Positions 1-6,515 of a stretch of 6,644 nt of DNA are shown one piece after another (the stretch's first letter is position 1; each line of letters begins with the position of its first letter). The position numbers and the translations under genes are program-made. This DNA is from Actinomycetota bacterium (GTDB lineage: Bacteria > Actinomycetota > Actinomycetes > S36-B12 > UBA5976): positions 1 through 6,644 of the forward strand of contig CANBWF010000074.1 of NCBI GenBank assembly GCA_947373075.1, read 5' to 3'. A model generated the notes under the pieces. The model ran no database searches. It was not told the origin of the DNA and saw only the letters and a program-made list of their open reading frames with translations.

Positions 1-64
1 AGGCATCTTGGGGGCCTTTTTCGCCAGGAAGCAATTCATGTCCGAGTTTGCCATCGCCTGCCAC
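1..64 (-). CDS. purF: Amidophosphoribosyltransferase PurF, N-terminal fragment (cut by window edge)
   Basis: PurF makes 5-phosphoribosylamine from PRPP and glutamine, the committed first step of de novo purine synthesis in the cytoplasm. Only 21 codons are visible, reading VAGDGKLGHELLPGEKGPQDA. The stretch LLPGEKGPQDA is the hallmark actinobacterial sequence just before the N-terminal catalytic cysteine of the Ntn-type glutaminase domain. The last visible base, a T, is the first base of the next codon and fits Cys (TGY). The visible residues would then be the propeptide removed to expose that Cys. I chose the GTG at 64..62 because it gives the length seen in relatives and lies 7 bases after a TAGACT box. 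A TTG at 85..83 is an in-frame alternative, and neither has a Shine-Dalgarno sequence. The gene is divergent from the SCP-like gene. The identification rests on a short but distinctive motif. Confidence 0.85.
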   Translation of the reverse strand, partial: MAGDGKLGHELLPGEKGPQDA

Positions 65-71
65 GTAGTTA

Positions 72-77
72 AGTCTA
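72..77 (-). promoter_or_regulatory. Putative -10 box of a leaderless purF promoter
   Basis: The minus strand reads TAGACT, a match to the TANNNT actinobacterial -10 consensus. Seven bases (TAACTAC) separate it from the GTG start of purF. Transcription starting at or next to the GTG would give a leaderless mRNA, which would explain the missing ribosome binding site. No convincing -35 hexamer is visible. The same hexamer occurs upstream of purS. Confidence 0.42.
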
Positions 78-135
78 TCGGGCAACTGAGTTGGCGGCCG
101 ACTTGATACGGCTGCGCTAGCAAAAGCGAGACAAT

Positions 136-495
136 ATGAATGTGAATATTCCGCAGGAACTTATGAGCTTGGTTGGCCAAGCGCTGGATAGTCCCGAAGA
201 CGGCCCAAAAGTGGCTCTGGCTGTTCGCCAAACGCTTGATGCTTTCGCTGCGGAACACCCCGGGCGCAGCGTAGAAGTACGGGTGCCGCCCTATCGTGTT
301 GTTCAGGTTATTGGCGGTTCTACACACAGAAGGGGTACGCCACCGGCTGTGGTTGAAATGGCTCCAACAGCTTGGCTAGAACTAATTAGCGGGAATACAG
401 ATTGGCAGAGCCTGCTGGAAAATGGACAAATTTTTGCCAGTGGAGTTGGCAGCGATCTATCTGAGTTCTTCGGCTCGCAAGCTAGTCAAAGTTAA
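136..495 (+). CDS. Sterol-carrier-like (SCP family) small protein in the purine cluster
   Basis: The gene encodes a 119-residue soluble protein with no signal peptide or membrane segment. It matches the bacterial SCP orthologue family found in actinobacteria. Family features are PGRSVEVRVPPYRVVQ (residues 42-57), HRRGTPP (64-70), VVEMAPTAWLEL (72-83) and a C-terminal FASGVGSDLSEFF (100-112). The N-terminal 40 residues look helical and vary in the family. Homologues lie beside purF and purL in many actinobacteria, as here, but I know of no established biochemical role. The SCP-2 fold suggests a hydrophobic-ligand pocket, and a link to purine synthesis is only inferred from gene order. The ATG at 136 has only a weak upstream GCGAG. 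An in-frame GTG at 142 lies 6 bases after a GACAAT and could be a leaderless start, removing two residues. The gene converges on purL with 36 bp between stops. Confidence 0.85.
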   Translation: MNVNIPQELMSLVGQALDSPEDGPKVALAVRQTLDAFAAEHPGRSVEVRVPPYRVVQVIGGSTHRRGTPPAVVEMAPTAWLELISGNTDWQSLLENGQIFASGVGSDLSEFFGSQASQS

Positions 496-531
496 CTACA
501 CCAATGAGGCCTTGCTAGGCAATTTCTGGTC

Positions 532-2829
532 TTAGCCAAATAGTGCCGGCAAAGTCTTTTCGCTAGCCTCGCGTAAATCACTAAGCGCAAGCGTTACCTC
601 AGCACCATAAACATTTTCAATTCGAAGTGCCTGGCCTGAAACTGCGTGCTCTTGCCCAATCTTGGAATCAACTACCCCAATTCGGGTTGAAGTGAAACCA
701 CGAGCTTCACACATTGCAGAGAAACGCATTTCTTCACTACGTGGCACAGCTACAACTGCGCGAGTAGCGGATTCACTCCAAAGAAATACAAATGCATCTA
801 AATTGTCTGGAACCCATACTCGAGCACCAATATCTGCGCGTAGGGCCATTTCAACTAGTGTCTGCGCCACGCCGCCATCACTGACATCATGAGCCGCGCT
901 AAGCATGCCGTCGCGCGAACCAGCGACCAAAATTTCAGCAAGTGTGCGTTCTTTGTTCAAATCCAAGACTGGCGGCAACCCACCAAGGTGTGCGTGAATT
1001 TCGTGTGCCCATTCTGAACCGGCAAGTTCATCAGCAGTATCGCCAAGCAAGTAAATAAGTTCGCCATCTTCATGCCATGCCATCGGAGTACGACGATTCA
1101 CATCATCGATTACCCCTAGAACACCGACAACTGGAGTTGGGTGAATTGCTACATCAGCAGTTTGGTTATAGAACGAAACGTTACCGCCTGTTACTGGTGT
1201 GCCCATGTCTAAACAAGCATCAGCCAAACCAGTTACTGCTTGCTCAAATTGCCACATAACAGCCGGATCTTCCGGTGAACCAAAGTTCAGGCAGTTGGTT
1301 ACAGCTAGCGGCACTGCGCCCGTCACTGCAACGTTTCGATAAGACTCAGCAAATGCCAACTGGGCACCGCGGTACGGATCAAGAGCTGCAAAACGAGCGT
1401 TGCAATCAGTTGAAACAGCTACTCCAAGACCAGTTTCTTCATCTACACGAATCATTCCACTGTCTTCTGGCTGAGCCAGCACAGTGTTACCCATGACATA
1501 GCGGTCGTACTGTGAGGTAACCCAAGTTTTCGCAGCCAAGTTTGGCGCTGCAACCATGCGTAATAAAGTTTCGCGGATATCTTGCGCGGTGGTTGGACGA
1601 GCAAGACGCTGCGCAGTCGGTGCATCACTCTGGCGCGCGTCTAACCACTCAGGTCGTGCATAAGGGCGTTCATAAACTGGGCCGTCGTGAGCAACAGAAC
1701 GTGGCGGTACGTCAACAATCTGCTCGCCATGCCAGTCAACGGTTAGTCGGCCAGATGCATTTACCTCACCGATTACAACTGCTTCAACATCCCACTTCTT
1801 GCAGACTGCTAAAAACTCTTCAACCTTGTCTGGAAGCACAACTGCGCACATGCGTTCTTGTGACTCACTCATCAAAATTTCTTCTGGCGAAAGGGTGTGA
1901 TCGCGCAGCAATACGCGGTCGAGCCACACATGCATGCCACCTTCGCCGTTACTTGCAAGCTCACTTGTCGCGCAAGAAATTCCGGCGCCACCTAGGTCTT
2001 GGATACCTTCGACAAGACCTGAATGTAGCACTTCAAGTGTGCACTCAATCAGCAGCTTCTCCATGAATGGATCGCCAACCTGCACGCTTGGACGTTTTGC
2101 TGGGCCATCGGCATCGAAAGTTTCGGAGGCAAGAACACTCACGCCACCAATGCCATCGCCACCAGTTCGTGCGCCATACAAAATAACTAAATTTCCAACC
2201 CCAGAGGCGGCAGCTAAATGAATGTCTTCATGTTTCATGGTGCCAACACAAAGCGCATTTACCAATGGATTGCCCTGATAACTCGGGTCAAAAACAATTT
2301 CGCCACCAATGTTTGGCAAACCTAAACAGTTGCCGTAACCACCAATGCCAGAAACAACACCAGTTAAAACACGGCGAGTATCTGGATTGTGCGGGTCACC
2401 AAAACGAAGTGGATCCATAACAGCAACCGGACGAGCGCCCATTGAAATGATGTCGCGCACAATTCCACCAACTCCAGTAGCAGCGCCCTGGTATGGCTCA
2501 ACATAAGAGGGATGATTGTGTGATTCAACTTTAAATGTGACAGCCCAGCCATGGCCGATGTCTACAACACCAGCGTTCTCACCGATACCGACAAGTAGTG
2601 CATCGCTATGCGGTGCTTTCTCGCCAAACTGACGAAGGTGAACTTTGCTGGATTTGTAGCTGCAGTGTTCCGACCACATAACTGAATACATCGCGAGTTC
2701 AGATGAAGTTGGGCGGCGGCCCAAAATCTCCTTGATGCGTTCGTACTCATCAGCCTTGAGGCCAAGTTCTTTAAATGGCTGTTCTTGAACTGGCGATTCT
2801 TTCGCCTGGCCAACGGTATCTACAGTCAT
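532..2829 (-). CDS. purL: Phosphoribosylformylglycinamidine synthase large subunit PurL
   Basis: PurL is the synthetase subunit of FGAM synthase. It converts FGAR, ATP and ammonia to FGAM, the fourth step of de novo purine synthesis, with ammonia supplied by PurQ and PurS bridging the complex. The 765-residue length is normal for the small, three-subunit form of PurL. Visible signatures are SEHCSYKSSK (residues 53-62), VESHNHPSYVEPYQGAATGVGG (101-122, containing active-site histidines), QDLGGAGISCATSE (277-290), the second-half ATP-grasp-like repeat with GTPVTGGNVSFYNQ (543-556), and AAHDVSDGGVAQTLVEM (645-661). The first 70 residues, through EILGRRPTSSELAMYS and HLRQFGEK, track Streptomyces PurL closely and support the ATG at 2829. 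That ATG overlaps the purQ stop in an ATGA, implying translational coupling. The reading frame is intact, ending in LPALFG as in relatives. It is the last gene of the purSQL operon. Confidence 0.98.
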   Translation of the reverse strand: MTVDTVGQAKESPVQEQPFKELGLKADEYERIKEILGRRPTSSELAMYSVMWSEHCSYKSSKVHLRQFGEKAPHSDALLVGIGENAGVVDIGHGWAVTFKVESHNHPSYVEPYQGAATGVGGIVRDIISMGARPVAVMDPLRFGDPHNPDTRRVLTGVVSGIGGYGNCLGLPNIGGEIVFDPSYQGNPLVNALCVGTMKHEDIHLAAASGVGNLVILYGARTGGDGIGGVSVLASETFDADGPAKRPSVQVGDPFMEKLLIECTLEVLHSGLVEGIQDLGGAGISCATSELASNGEGGMHVWLDRVLLRDHTLSPEEILMSESQERMCAVVLPDKVEEFLAVCKKWDVEAVVIGEVNASGRLTVDWHGEQIVDVPPRSVAHDGPVYERPYARPEWLDARQSDAPTAQRLARPTTAQDIRETLLRMVAAPNLAAKTWVTSQYDRYVMGNTVLAQPEDSGMIRVDEETGLGVAVSTDCNARFAALDPYRGAQLAFAESYRNVAVTGAVPLAVTNCLNFGSPEDPAVMWQFEQAVTGLADACLDMGTPVTGGNVSFYNQTADVAIHPTPVVGVLGVIDDVNRRTPMAWHEDGELIYLLGDTADELAGSEWAHEIHAHLGGLPPVLDLNKERTLAEILVAGSRDGMLSAAHDVSDGGVAQTLVEMALRADIGARVWVPDNLDAFVFLWSESATRAVVAVPRSEEMRFSAMCEARGFTSTRIGVVDSKIGQEHAVSGQALRIENVYGAEVTLALSDLREASEKTLPALFG

Positions 2830-3518
2830 GCGTTGACCGCCTGTCCAGAAAGCAAACTAGTTAATACTGAAGTGAAGAAGCCCAATCCATCTGTTGTAGG
2901 ACCAGTAAGTTCCTCAACTGCATGTTCTGGATGAGGCATTAGACCCACAACGTTGCCTGCTTCATTGCAAATCCCAGCGATGTCGCGGCGACTACCATTT
3001 GGATTTAGGTCTAGATAGCGCGCAATCACGCGCCCTTCAGCTTCAAGTTGATCGAGGGTGTAGTCGTCGGCTACGAAACCACCTTCACCATTTTTTAGCG
3101 GAGCCACAATTTCTTGGCCGACTGCATAATCGCGAGTCCAAGCTGAAGAATTATTTTCGATTTTTAGTTTTTGGTCACGGCAAATGAAATGCAAGTGATC
3201 GTTACGAGTCAATGCGCCTGGCAATAGATGTGACTCACACAAAATCTGGAAACCATTACAGATGCCTAGTACTGGCATACCTTCACGAGCTGCTTCGATA
3301 ATTTTTTCCATCACTGGCGCAAAGCGGGCAATGGCACCGCAGCGCAAATAGTCACCGTAAGAAAATCCACCGGGAAGCACGACCGCATCTACGCCATGTA
3401 AGTTGGCGTCTCCGTGCCAAAGTGAAACAGCGTCGCCACCAGCAATTGATACTGCACGTACCGCGTCTTGATCATCTAACGAACCGGGGAAGGTTACAAC
3501 GCCTACCCTTGCGGTCAT
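2826..3518 (-). CDS. purQ: Phosphoribosylformylglycinamidine synthase glutaminase subunit PurQ
   Basis: PurQ hydrolyses glutamine and passes ammonia to PurL within the FGAM synthase complex. The protein is 230 residues, the usual length, and is a single class I (triad) glutamine amidotransferase domain. The nucleophile is Cys87 in GICNGFQ (85-91). The triad is completed by His196 and Glu198 in MPHPEH (194-199). The oxyanion region is LPGGFSYGDYLRCGAIA (48-64). LKNGEGGFV (141-149) and LNPNGS (171-176) are typical of PurQ rather than of other class I glutaminases. The ATG overlaps the purS stop in an ATGA, and the TGA overlaps the purL start in the same way. The three genes should therefore be cotranscribed and their translation coupled. 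Only a weak AGG precedes the start, consistent with reliance on coupling. Confidence 0.98.
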   Translation of the reverse strand: MTARVGVVTFPGSLDDQDAVRAVSIAGGDAVSLWHGDANLHGVDAVVLPGGFSYGDYLRCGAIARFAPVMEKIIEAAREGMPVLGICNGFQILCESHLLPGALTRNDHLHFICRDQKLKIENNSSAWTRDYAVGQEIVAPLKNGEGGFVADDYTLDQLEAEGRVIARYLDLNPNGSRRDIAGICNEAGNVVGLMPHPEHAVEELTGPTTDGLGFFTSVLTSLLSGQAVNA

Positions 3519-3760
3519 TTTTGAACCTGCACAGTGAAATCTTCAATTACCGGGTTACTAAGCAGAGTCTCGGCGATGTGATTGATCTGCGCAAGCTTCT
3601 CATCAGTTACTTCGCCATCAATCGTGAGCACAAACTGTTTGCCCTGACGTACATCACTAACGCCTGACAGCCCTAAACGGCCAAGTGCGCCAAGTACGGC
3701 CCGACCTTGCGGGTCAAGGATTTCTGGCTTTAATTTAACATCAACGACAATGCGCACCAT
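3515..3760 (-). CDS. purS: Phosphoribosylformylglycinamidine synthase structural subunit PurS
   Basis: PurS is the small subunit that holds PurQ and PurL together and helps ammonia transfer; it is not catalytic. The 81-residue product starts MVRIVVDVKLKPEILDPQGRAV-type sequence, the family's characteristic first strand and helix. The KPEILDPQG segment is residues 11-19 and VRQGKQF is residues 38-44. It ends in the short strand EDFTVQVQK. The open frame extends 33 codons further upstream, but that extension has no resemblance to PurS. The ATG at 3760 has a GGAG 5 bases before it and gives the family's normal length of about 80 residues, so I chose it. The stop overlaps the purQ ATG by 4 bases. 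It is the first gene of the purSQL operon. Confidence 0.96.
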   Translation of the reverse strand: MVRIVVDVKLKPEILDPQGRAVLGALGRLGLSGVSDVRQGKQFVLTIDGEVTDEKLAQINHIAETLLSNPVIEDFTVQVQK

Positions 3761-3765
3761 GAGCA

Positions 3766-3769
3766 CTCC
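3766..3769 (-). promoter_or_regulatory. Ribosome binding site of purS
   Basis: The minus strand reads GGAG with 5 bases between it and the ATG at 3760. This decides the purS start over the longer open frame. It is the clearest ribosome binding site in the purine operon; purQ and purL rely on ATGA overlaps. Confidence 0.7.
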
Positions 3770-3794
3770 AGCGCTAGTAAGTGGGTTAGCCTTC

Positions 3795-3800
3795 AGTCTA
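3795..3800 (-). promoter_or_regulatory. Putative -10 box of the purSQL promoter
   Basis: The minus strand reads TAGACT, matching TANNNT and identical to the box before purF. Transcription starting about 7 bases downstream would leave a leader of roughly 28 bases carrying the GGAG ribosome binding site. No good -35 is visible at 17-18 bases spacing (AGCCCA/AAGCCC). An A/T-only tract at 3839-3852 lies where an UP element could be. I saw no convincing operator and no riboswitch-sized leader. Confidence 0.38.
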
Positions 3801-3838
3801 CTTGATGACTCTTTTCTTGGGCTTCGGGCGTCCCACTG

Positions 3839-3909
3839 TAAAAAATAAATTTGGGGCAAGCGCCAGATGTTCCAGGTCTACGGAGTCAGACTGGGCAGAT
3901 GGCGCCCAG
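3839..3909 (-). terminator. Inverted-repeat region with T-rich tract, possible terminator of the glycan operon
   Basis: On the minus strand this region begins 6 bases after the stop codon of the glycosyltransferase gene. A perfect 6-bp stem CTGGGC/GCCCAG (3904-3909 with 3891-3896) encloses a 7-base loop. An alternative larger fold pairs GCGCCA with TGGCGC (3900-3905 with 3860-3865). Inside it, CCAGTCT pairs with AGACCTGG with one bulged base (3888-3894 with 3872-3879) around an 8-base loop. A T-rich tract follows at 3852-3839 on the minus strand, 7 bases after the larger stem. That gap is longer than in a classic intrinsic terminator, so termination is plausible but unproven. The two folds share bases and exclude each other. 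Confidence 0.38.
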
Positions 3910-3915
3910 GTTCCT

Positions 3916-4719
3916 TTAAATCTTGAATCTGGCAAATATGAATCGAACGTAATTGCTAATCCCAGAGACTTTGTCGCGATTTCGCAGAATGAAAAGTGCC
4001 CTTACTGCGAAAGCTAGCGGCCCAAAGACTCGAGTGAATATTTTGGCTCTAGCCTGTAAATCTGCGCTAGTACCCCATCCACTACCTGAACTATCTGTTG
4101 GATGAACGGCCATTGTCACCGGCAAGAAATGTGCTTTCTGGTGACTCTTAAGCAGGTCACAAATAAAAATGTATTCATCGCCTAAGTAATTAACTGCGCC
4201 CGCGCCAAACTCTTCATCGAATCTGATGTCGTCGGCCCGCACTGCTGCAACATTAATTAACATTTCGTAGGTTGCTGCTTTTGCGCTGTTGAATCGTGTT
4301 AGCCAAGTGGTATTTGCTGGATAGGTTTTCCGCAGGTTTCCGGTCTGATCAGTTGCTTGGCCTAAGACCAGTGAACACTGGCAACTTTCTAGGTGAGCTA
4401 CTACTTGATCAAGATTTTCTAATTTGAATTCGATGTCATCATCAGCAAAAACCAAATATTTACCTTGAGCAACATCAATTGCAGTATTTCGGCTTTTGGC
4501 TACGCCTTTGGAATCAAGTTCGACGACTCTCACATCAGAGCGGGAAGGTGGCGCAGGAAACTCGATCCGATCTGGGTTCTGCACAACTATTAGGATCTCT
4601 TGATCGTCACGTTGCAACGGTAATTTAATGTTTGCAGTCCGACTAGCCAATGTTGAATAGGCAATAGTTAACCGAGTGAACGTCGCTCCACTCTCGCCTG
4701 AATTCACTTCGTCAACCAA
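3916..4719 (-). CDS. Family 2 (GT-A fold) glycosyltransferase
   Basis: The protein probably transfers a sugar from a nucleotide-sugar donor to a growing surface polysaccharide, at the cytoplasmic face of the membrane. It has 267 residues. The first strand is LTIAYSTLASR (17-27) and the second EILIVVQNP (41-49). The diagnostic block is GVAKSRNTAIDVAQGKYLVF (72-91) followed by ADDD (92-95), the metal and nucleotide-sugar binding DXD. FDEEFGAGAVNYLGDEYIF (168-186) supplies the acceptor-side acidic residues. A hydrophobic stretch GPLAFAVRALFIL (233-245) may attach it to the membrane. The pattern fits the GT2 subgroup with SKSRNxAI and ADDD motifs seen in capsule clusters. Donor and acceptor cannot be told from sequence. 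The start is a TTG directly after an in-frame TGA, with a weak AGAGA 5 bases upstream; GTG at 4707 is an alternative. It lies 22 bp after the fusion gene, so probably in the same operon. Confidence 0.86.
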   Translation of the reverse strand: MVDEVNSGESGATFTRLTIAYSTLASRTANIKLPLQRDDQEILIVVQNPDRIEFPAPPSRSDVRVVELDSKGVAKSRNTAIDVAQGKYLVFADDDIEFKLENLDQVVAHLESCQCSLVLGQATDQTGNLRKTYPANTTWLTRFNSAKAATYEMLINVAAVRADDIRFDEEFGAGAVNYLGDEYIFICDLLKSHQKAHFLPVTMAVHPTDSSGSGWGTSADLQARAKIFTRVFGPLAFAVRALFILRNRDKVSGISNYVRFIFARFKI

Positions 4720-4741
4720 TCAAATCTCTGGCAAACAGAAA

Positions 4742-6502
4742 CTACGACTTGTTTGCCAGAATTGTTAGTGATCTGCGAATAGCGTCTTCAACTTCGTCCA
4801 TCTTCTCTTGACTAACCACAAGATCCTTGATGATGTCATCGAAGTTCACTGAAGTTAAATCAAGTGCCACGGCAGTCGGATTTATTGCTGGCAAGCCAAC
4901 ACCCATTGAGTAATCGCGATACTTGATACCGTTGCCGTGCACAGCATCTTCAAAGCCATCGAATGTAATTAGCGCACATGGAATTCCGTAACTTTGACAT
5001 GAAATATAAATATGCATCGCACTAGTTACAACTGCGTCGTATTTATTTAGTTCTTCAAGCAAAGCGCGGATATCAGTTGGATGGCCAACCAGAACATCGA
5101 GTTCGTCCATGTTTGCTGGCTTGACTAATGGGATTGCTAAGTGGGTAAAGTGACGAACAAGGGCAAGGCGGCCATTTGTGGCACCACGAGTAATTGGGAT
5201 GATGCGTGAAAGCAAAATTCCTGGGTCACCGAAGCTATCAACGTCTGGCCCACCGGATTTCTTAACTACTTCAGCAGTGATCGGACCTCGCACAGAAACA
5301 TATTCGGCGCTGTTATTAAGTTCTAGGTCGTCAGTACTAATACCTGTTCCACAAACGATTGAATTAGATTTGATAAACCGGCCGATAGACCCAAGACCGA
5401 TGATGTGGTCTTTCTTGGCCACTCGAGATACCGACTGATGGAAAATTTTGGCATCTGTGTAATTGCTTACTATGAGCGGGCTTAACCAATCGCCAAAGTT
5501 ACCTGGGAACGGCCGTGGCCACCAAGCTAAGAGAACTTCTTCTGTTGCGGGCTTAGTCGCATACAGCGAAAAAGTTTTTGCTGCGTCAATCGTGTTGGCT
5601 TCAACTTTTGTCGGAATGTAAGACGCCTGGAATTTTGCTACCACTGCCTCTAAAGATTCGGTGGTTCCATTTTTTCCTTCAGCCAAGATGCTGTTTAGGG
5701 ATGCAGTTCGGGCTGGATCACCTTTCGGCGCTTTACCAGCGACTAAAAGTCCGGTAATCCCGGAGCCATCAACCATGCGGCGAAGTTTTCTAGCTGTACC
5801 TGAAGGTAACAAGTCCTCAATTTTTTTGGCGACCGAAAGGCCTCGAGCCCGCAGACTCTTTTTCTTTTTACCGCCACCAGCGCGTGTATGTTGTTCAACT
5901 TTGCCCTTGAACTCTGCAACATTGCCACTTGAGCCAAAGGTGAAGAATGCATTTTGTGTGGAATTGCCACGGCCAACTACACAACCAGATGGAATGATTT
6001 GGAAGGTTAGGTTTGCGGCATTGGCGCGCCAGGCTTCTTCCAAAAAGTAGTCGTCAGTTGCCCGCAGTGTCGAGGCCTTTTCAAGATTGTGCGCATCAAC
6101 GATCAGCTTGCGTGCCTGTGAAGTCGTGTTTAAGCCCCAAAAACATGGTTCCCAGAATCGGGCGCGGCCCTCGTAGCCAATCTTCAGCGCTGGGCCAAAA
6201 CCGCGGGTGAATCCGATCAAATCTGCTGTGGTGTTCACTACATAATCTGGAATCGATAGCAAGTTGCAGTCAACATCGATCCAGAAAACTTTTTTATCTG
6301 GATGCTGCGCGCATACATCAGCAATGAATCCGATTTTCTTACGGCAAATATCCGGCCACTCTTCGCCTTCTTGCTTTTGAATCTCTCGAAGCTCATAGGC
6401 TAAGCCCAAATTTTCCAGATTCTTGCGTAAATTATCCGCGTGGGCGCGGTAATAATCATCATCAGTGAAGAATGAACAGACGATAACGTCTTTGTAATCC
6501 AT
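4742..6502 (-). CDS. Nucleotide-sugar transferase-like / polysaccharide pyruvyl transferase fusion protein
   Basis: This 586-residue protein joins two enzyme-like domains. Residues 1 to about 205 resemble nucleotide-diphospho-sugar transferases. They carry KVFWIDVDC (71-79, with the DXD at 76-78), DLIGFTRGFGP (94-104), FWEPCFWGLN (116-125) and ATDDYFLEEAW (148-158). A basic, Gly/Lys-rich linker around 209-216 leads to a region of about 110 residues of unclear fold. From about 325 the protein matches polysaccharide pyruvyl transferases: GNFGDWLSP (334-342), GTGIS (385-389), SVRGP (403-407), FGDPGIL (424-430) and TSAMHIYISCQSYGIPC (493-509, conserved His497). The pyruvyl domain would transfer pyruvate from PEP onto a sugar, giving an acidic ketal on a surface glycan. 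There is no signal peptide or clear membrane segment. The ATG at 6502 is chosen because GGGAGA lies 7 bases upstream; the frame stays open to 6562. Substrates are unknown. Confidence 0.87.
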   Translation of the reverse strand: MDYKDVIVCSFFTDDDYYRAHADNLRKNLENLGLAYELREIQKQEGEEWPDICRKKIGFIADVCAQHPDKKVFWIDVDCNLLSIPDYVVNTTADLIGFTRGFGPALKIGYEGRARFWEPCFWGLNTTSQARKLIVDAHNLEKASTLRATDDYFLEEAWRANAANLTFQIIPSGCVVGRGNSTQNAFFTFGSSGNVAEFKGKVEQHTRAGGGKKKKSLRARGLSVAKKIEDLLPSGTARKLRRMVDGSGITGLLVAGKAPKGDPARTASLNSILAEGKNGTTESLEAVVAKFQASYIPTKVEANTIDAAKTFSLYATKPATEEVLLAWWPRPFPGNFGDWLSPLIVSNYTDAKIFHQSVSRVAKKDHIIGLGSIGRFIKSNSIVCGTGISTDDLELNNSAEYVSVRGPITAEVVKKSGGPDVDSFGDPGILLSRIIPITRGATNGRLALVRHFTHLAIPLVKPANMDELDVLVGHPTDIRALLEELNKYDAVVTSAMHIYISCQSYGIPCALITFDGFEDAVHGNGIKYRDYSMGVGLPAINPTAVALDLTSVNFDDIIKDLVVSQEKMDEVEDAIRRSLTILANKS

Positions 6503-6509
6503 GGATTTG

Positions 6510-6515
6510 TCTCCC
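6510..6515 (-). promoter_or_regulatory. Ribosome binding site of the fusion gene
   Basis: The minus strand reads GGGAGA, 7 bases before the ATG at 6502, the strongest ribosome binding site in the window. It sets the start 20 codons inside the longest open frame. A possible -10 box, TAGGGT, lies at 6553-6558 on the same strand, but its -35 region is poor. Confidence 0.75.

Noticed and set aside
509..520. GCCT-TGCT-AGGC inverted repeat as a terminator
   Set aside because: A 4-bp stem with no adjacent T-run is too weak to call as an intrinsic terminator for either convergent gene.
1542..2066. A 174-codon plus-strand open frame inside purL
   Set aside because: It lies entirely antisense to highly conserved PurL sequence and has a His/Gln/Arg-rich, low-complexity composition typical of a shadow frame. 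The other antisense frames within purL, purQ and the fusion gene were rejected for the same reason.
3761..3859. A 33-residue N-terminal extension of PurS
   Set aside because: The extension has no PurS-like sequence, overlaps the putative promoter, and the ATG at 3760 has a good ribosome binding site and gives the normal family length.
3761..3915. Riboswitch or purine-repressor operator upstream of purS
   Set aside because: The likely leader is only about 28 bases, too short for a purine riboswitch. I saw no palindromic PurR-type operator near the putative promoter. The inverted repeats lie upstream of the -10 box and follow the preceding operon.
3802..4017. A 71-codon plus-strand open frame ending in NEKCPYCES, across the gap and the glycosyltransferase 3' end
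   Set aside because: It starts at a TTG with no ribosome binding site, overlaps the well-supported glycosyltransferase C-terminus, and crosses the purS promoter and inverted repeats. The single CxxC is not enough to call a gene.
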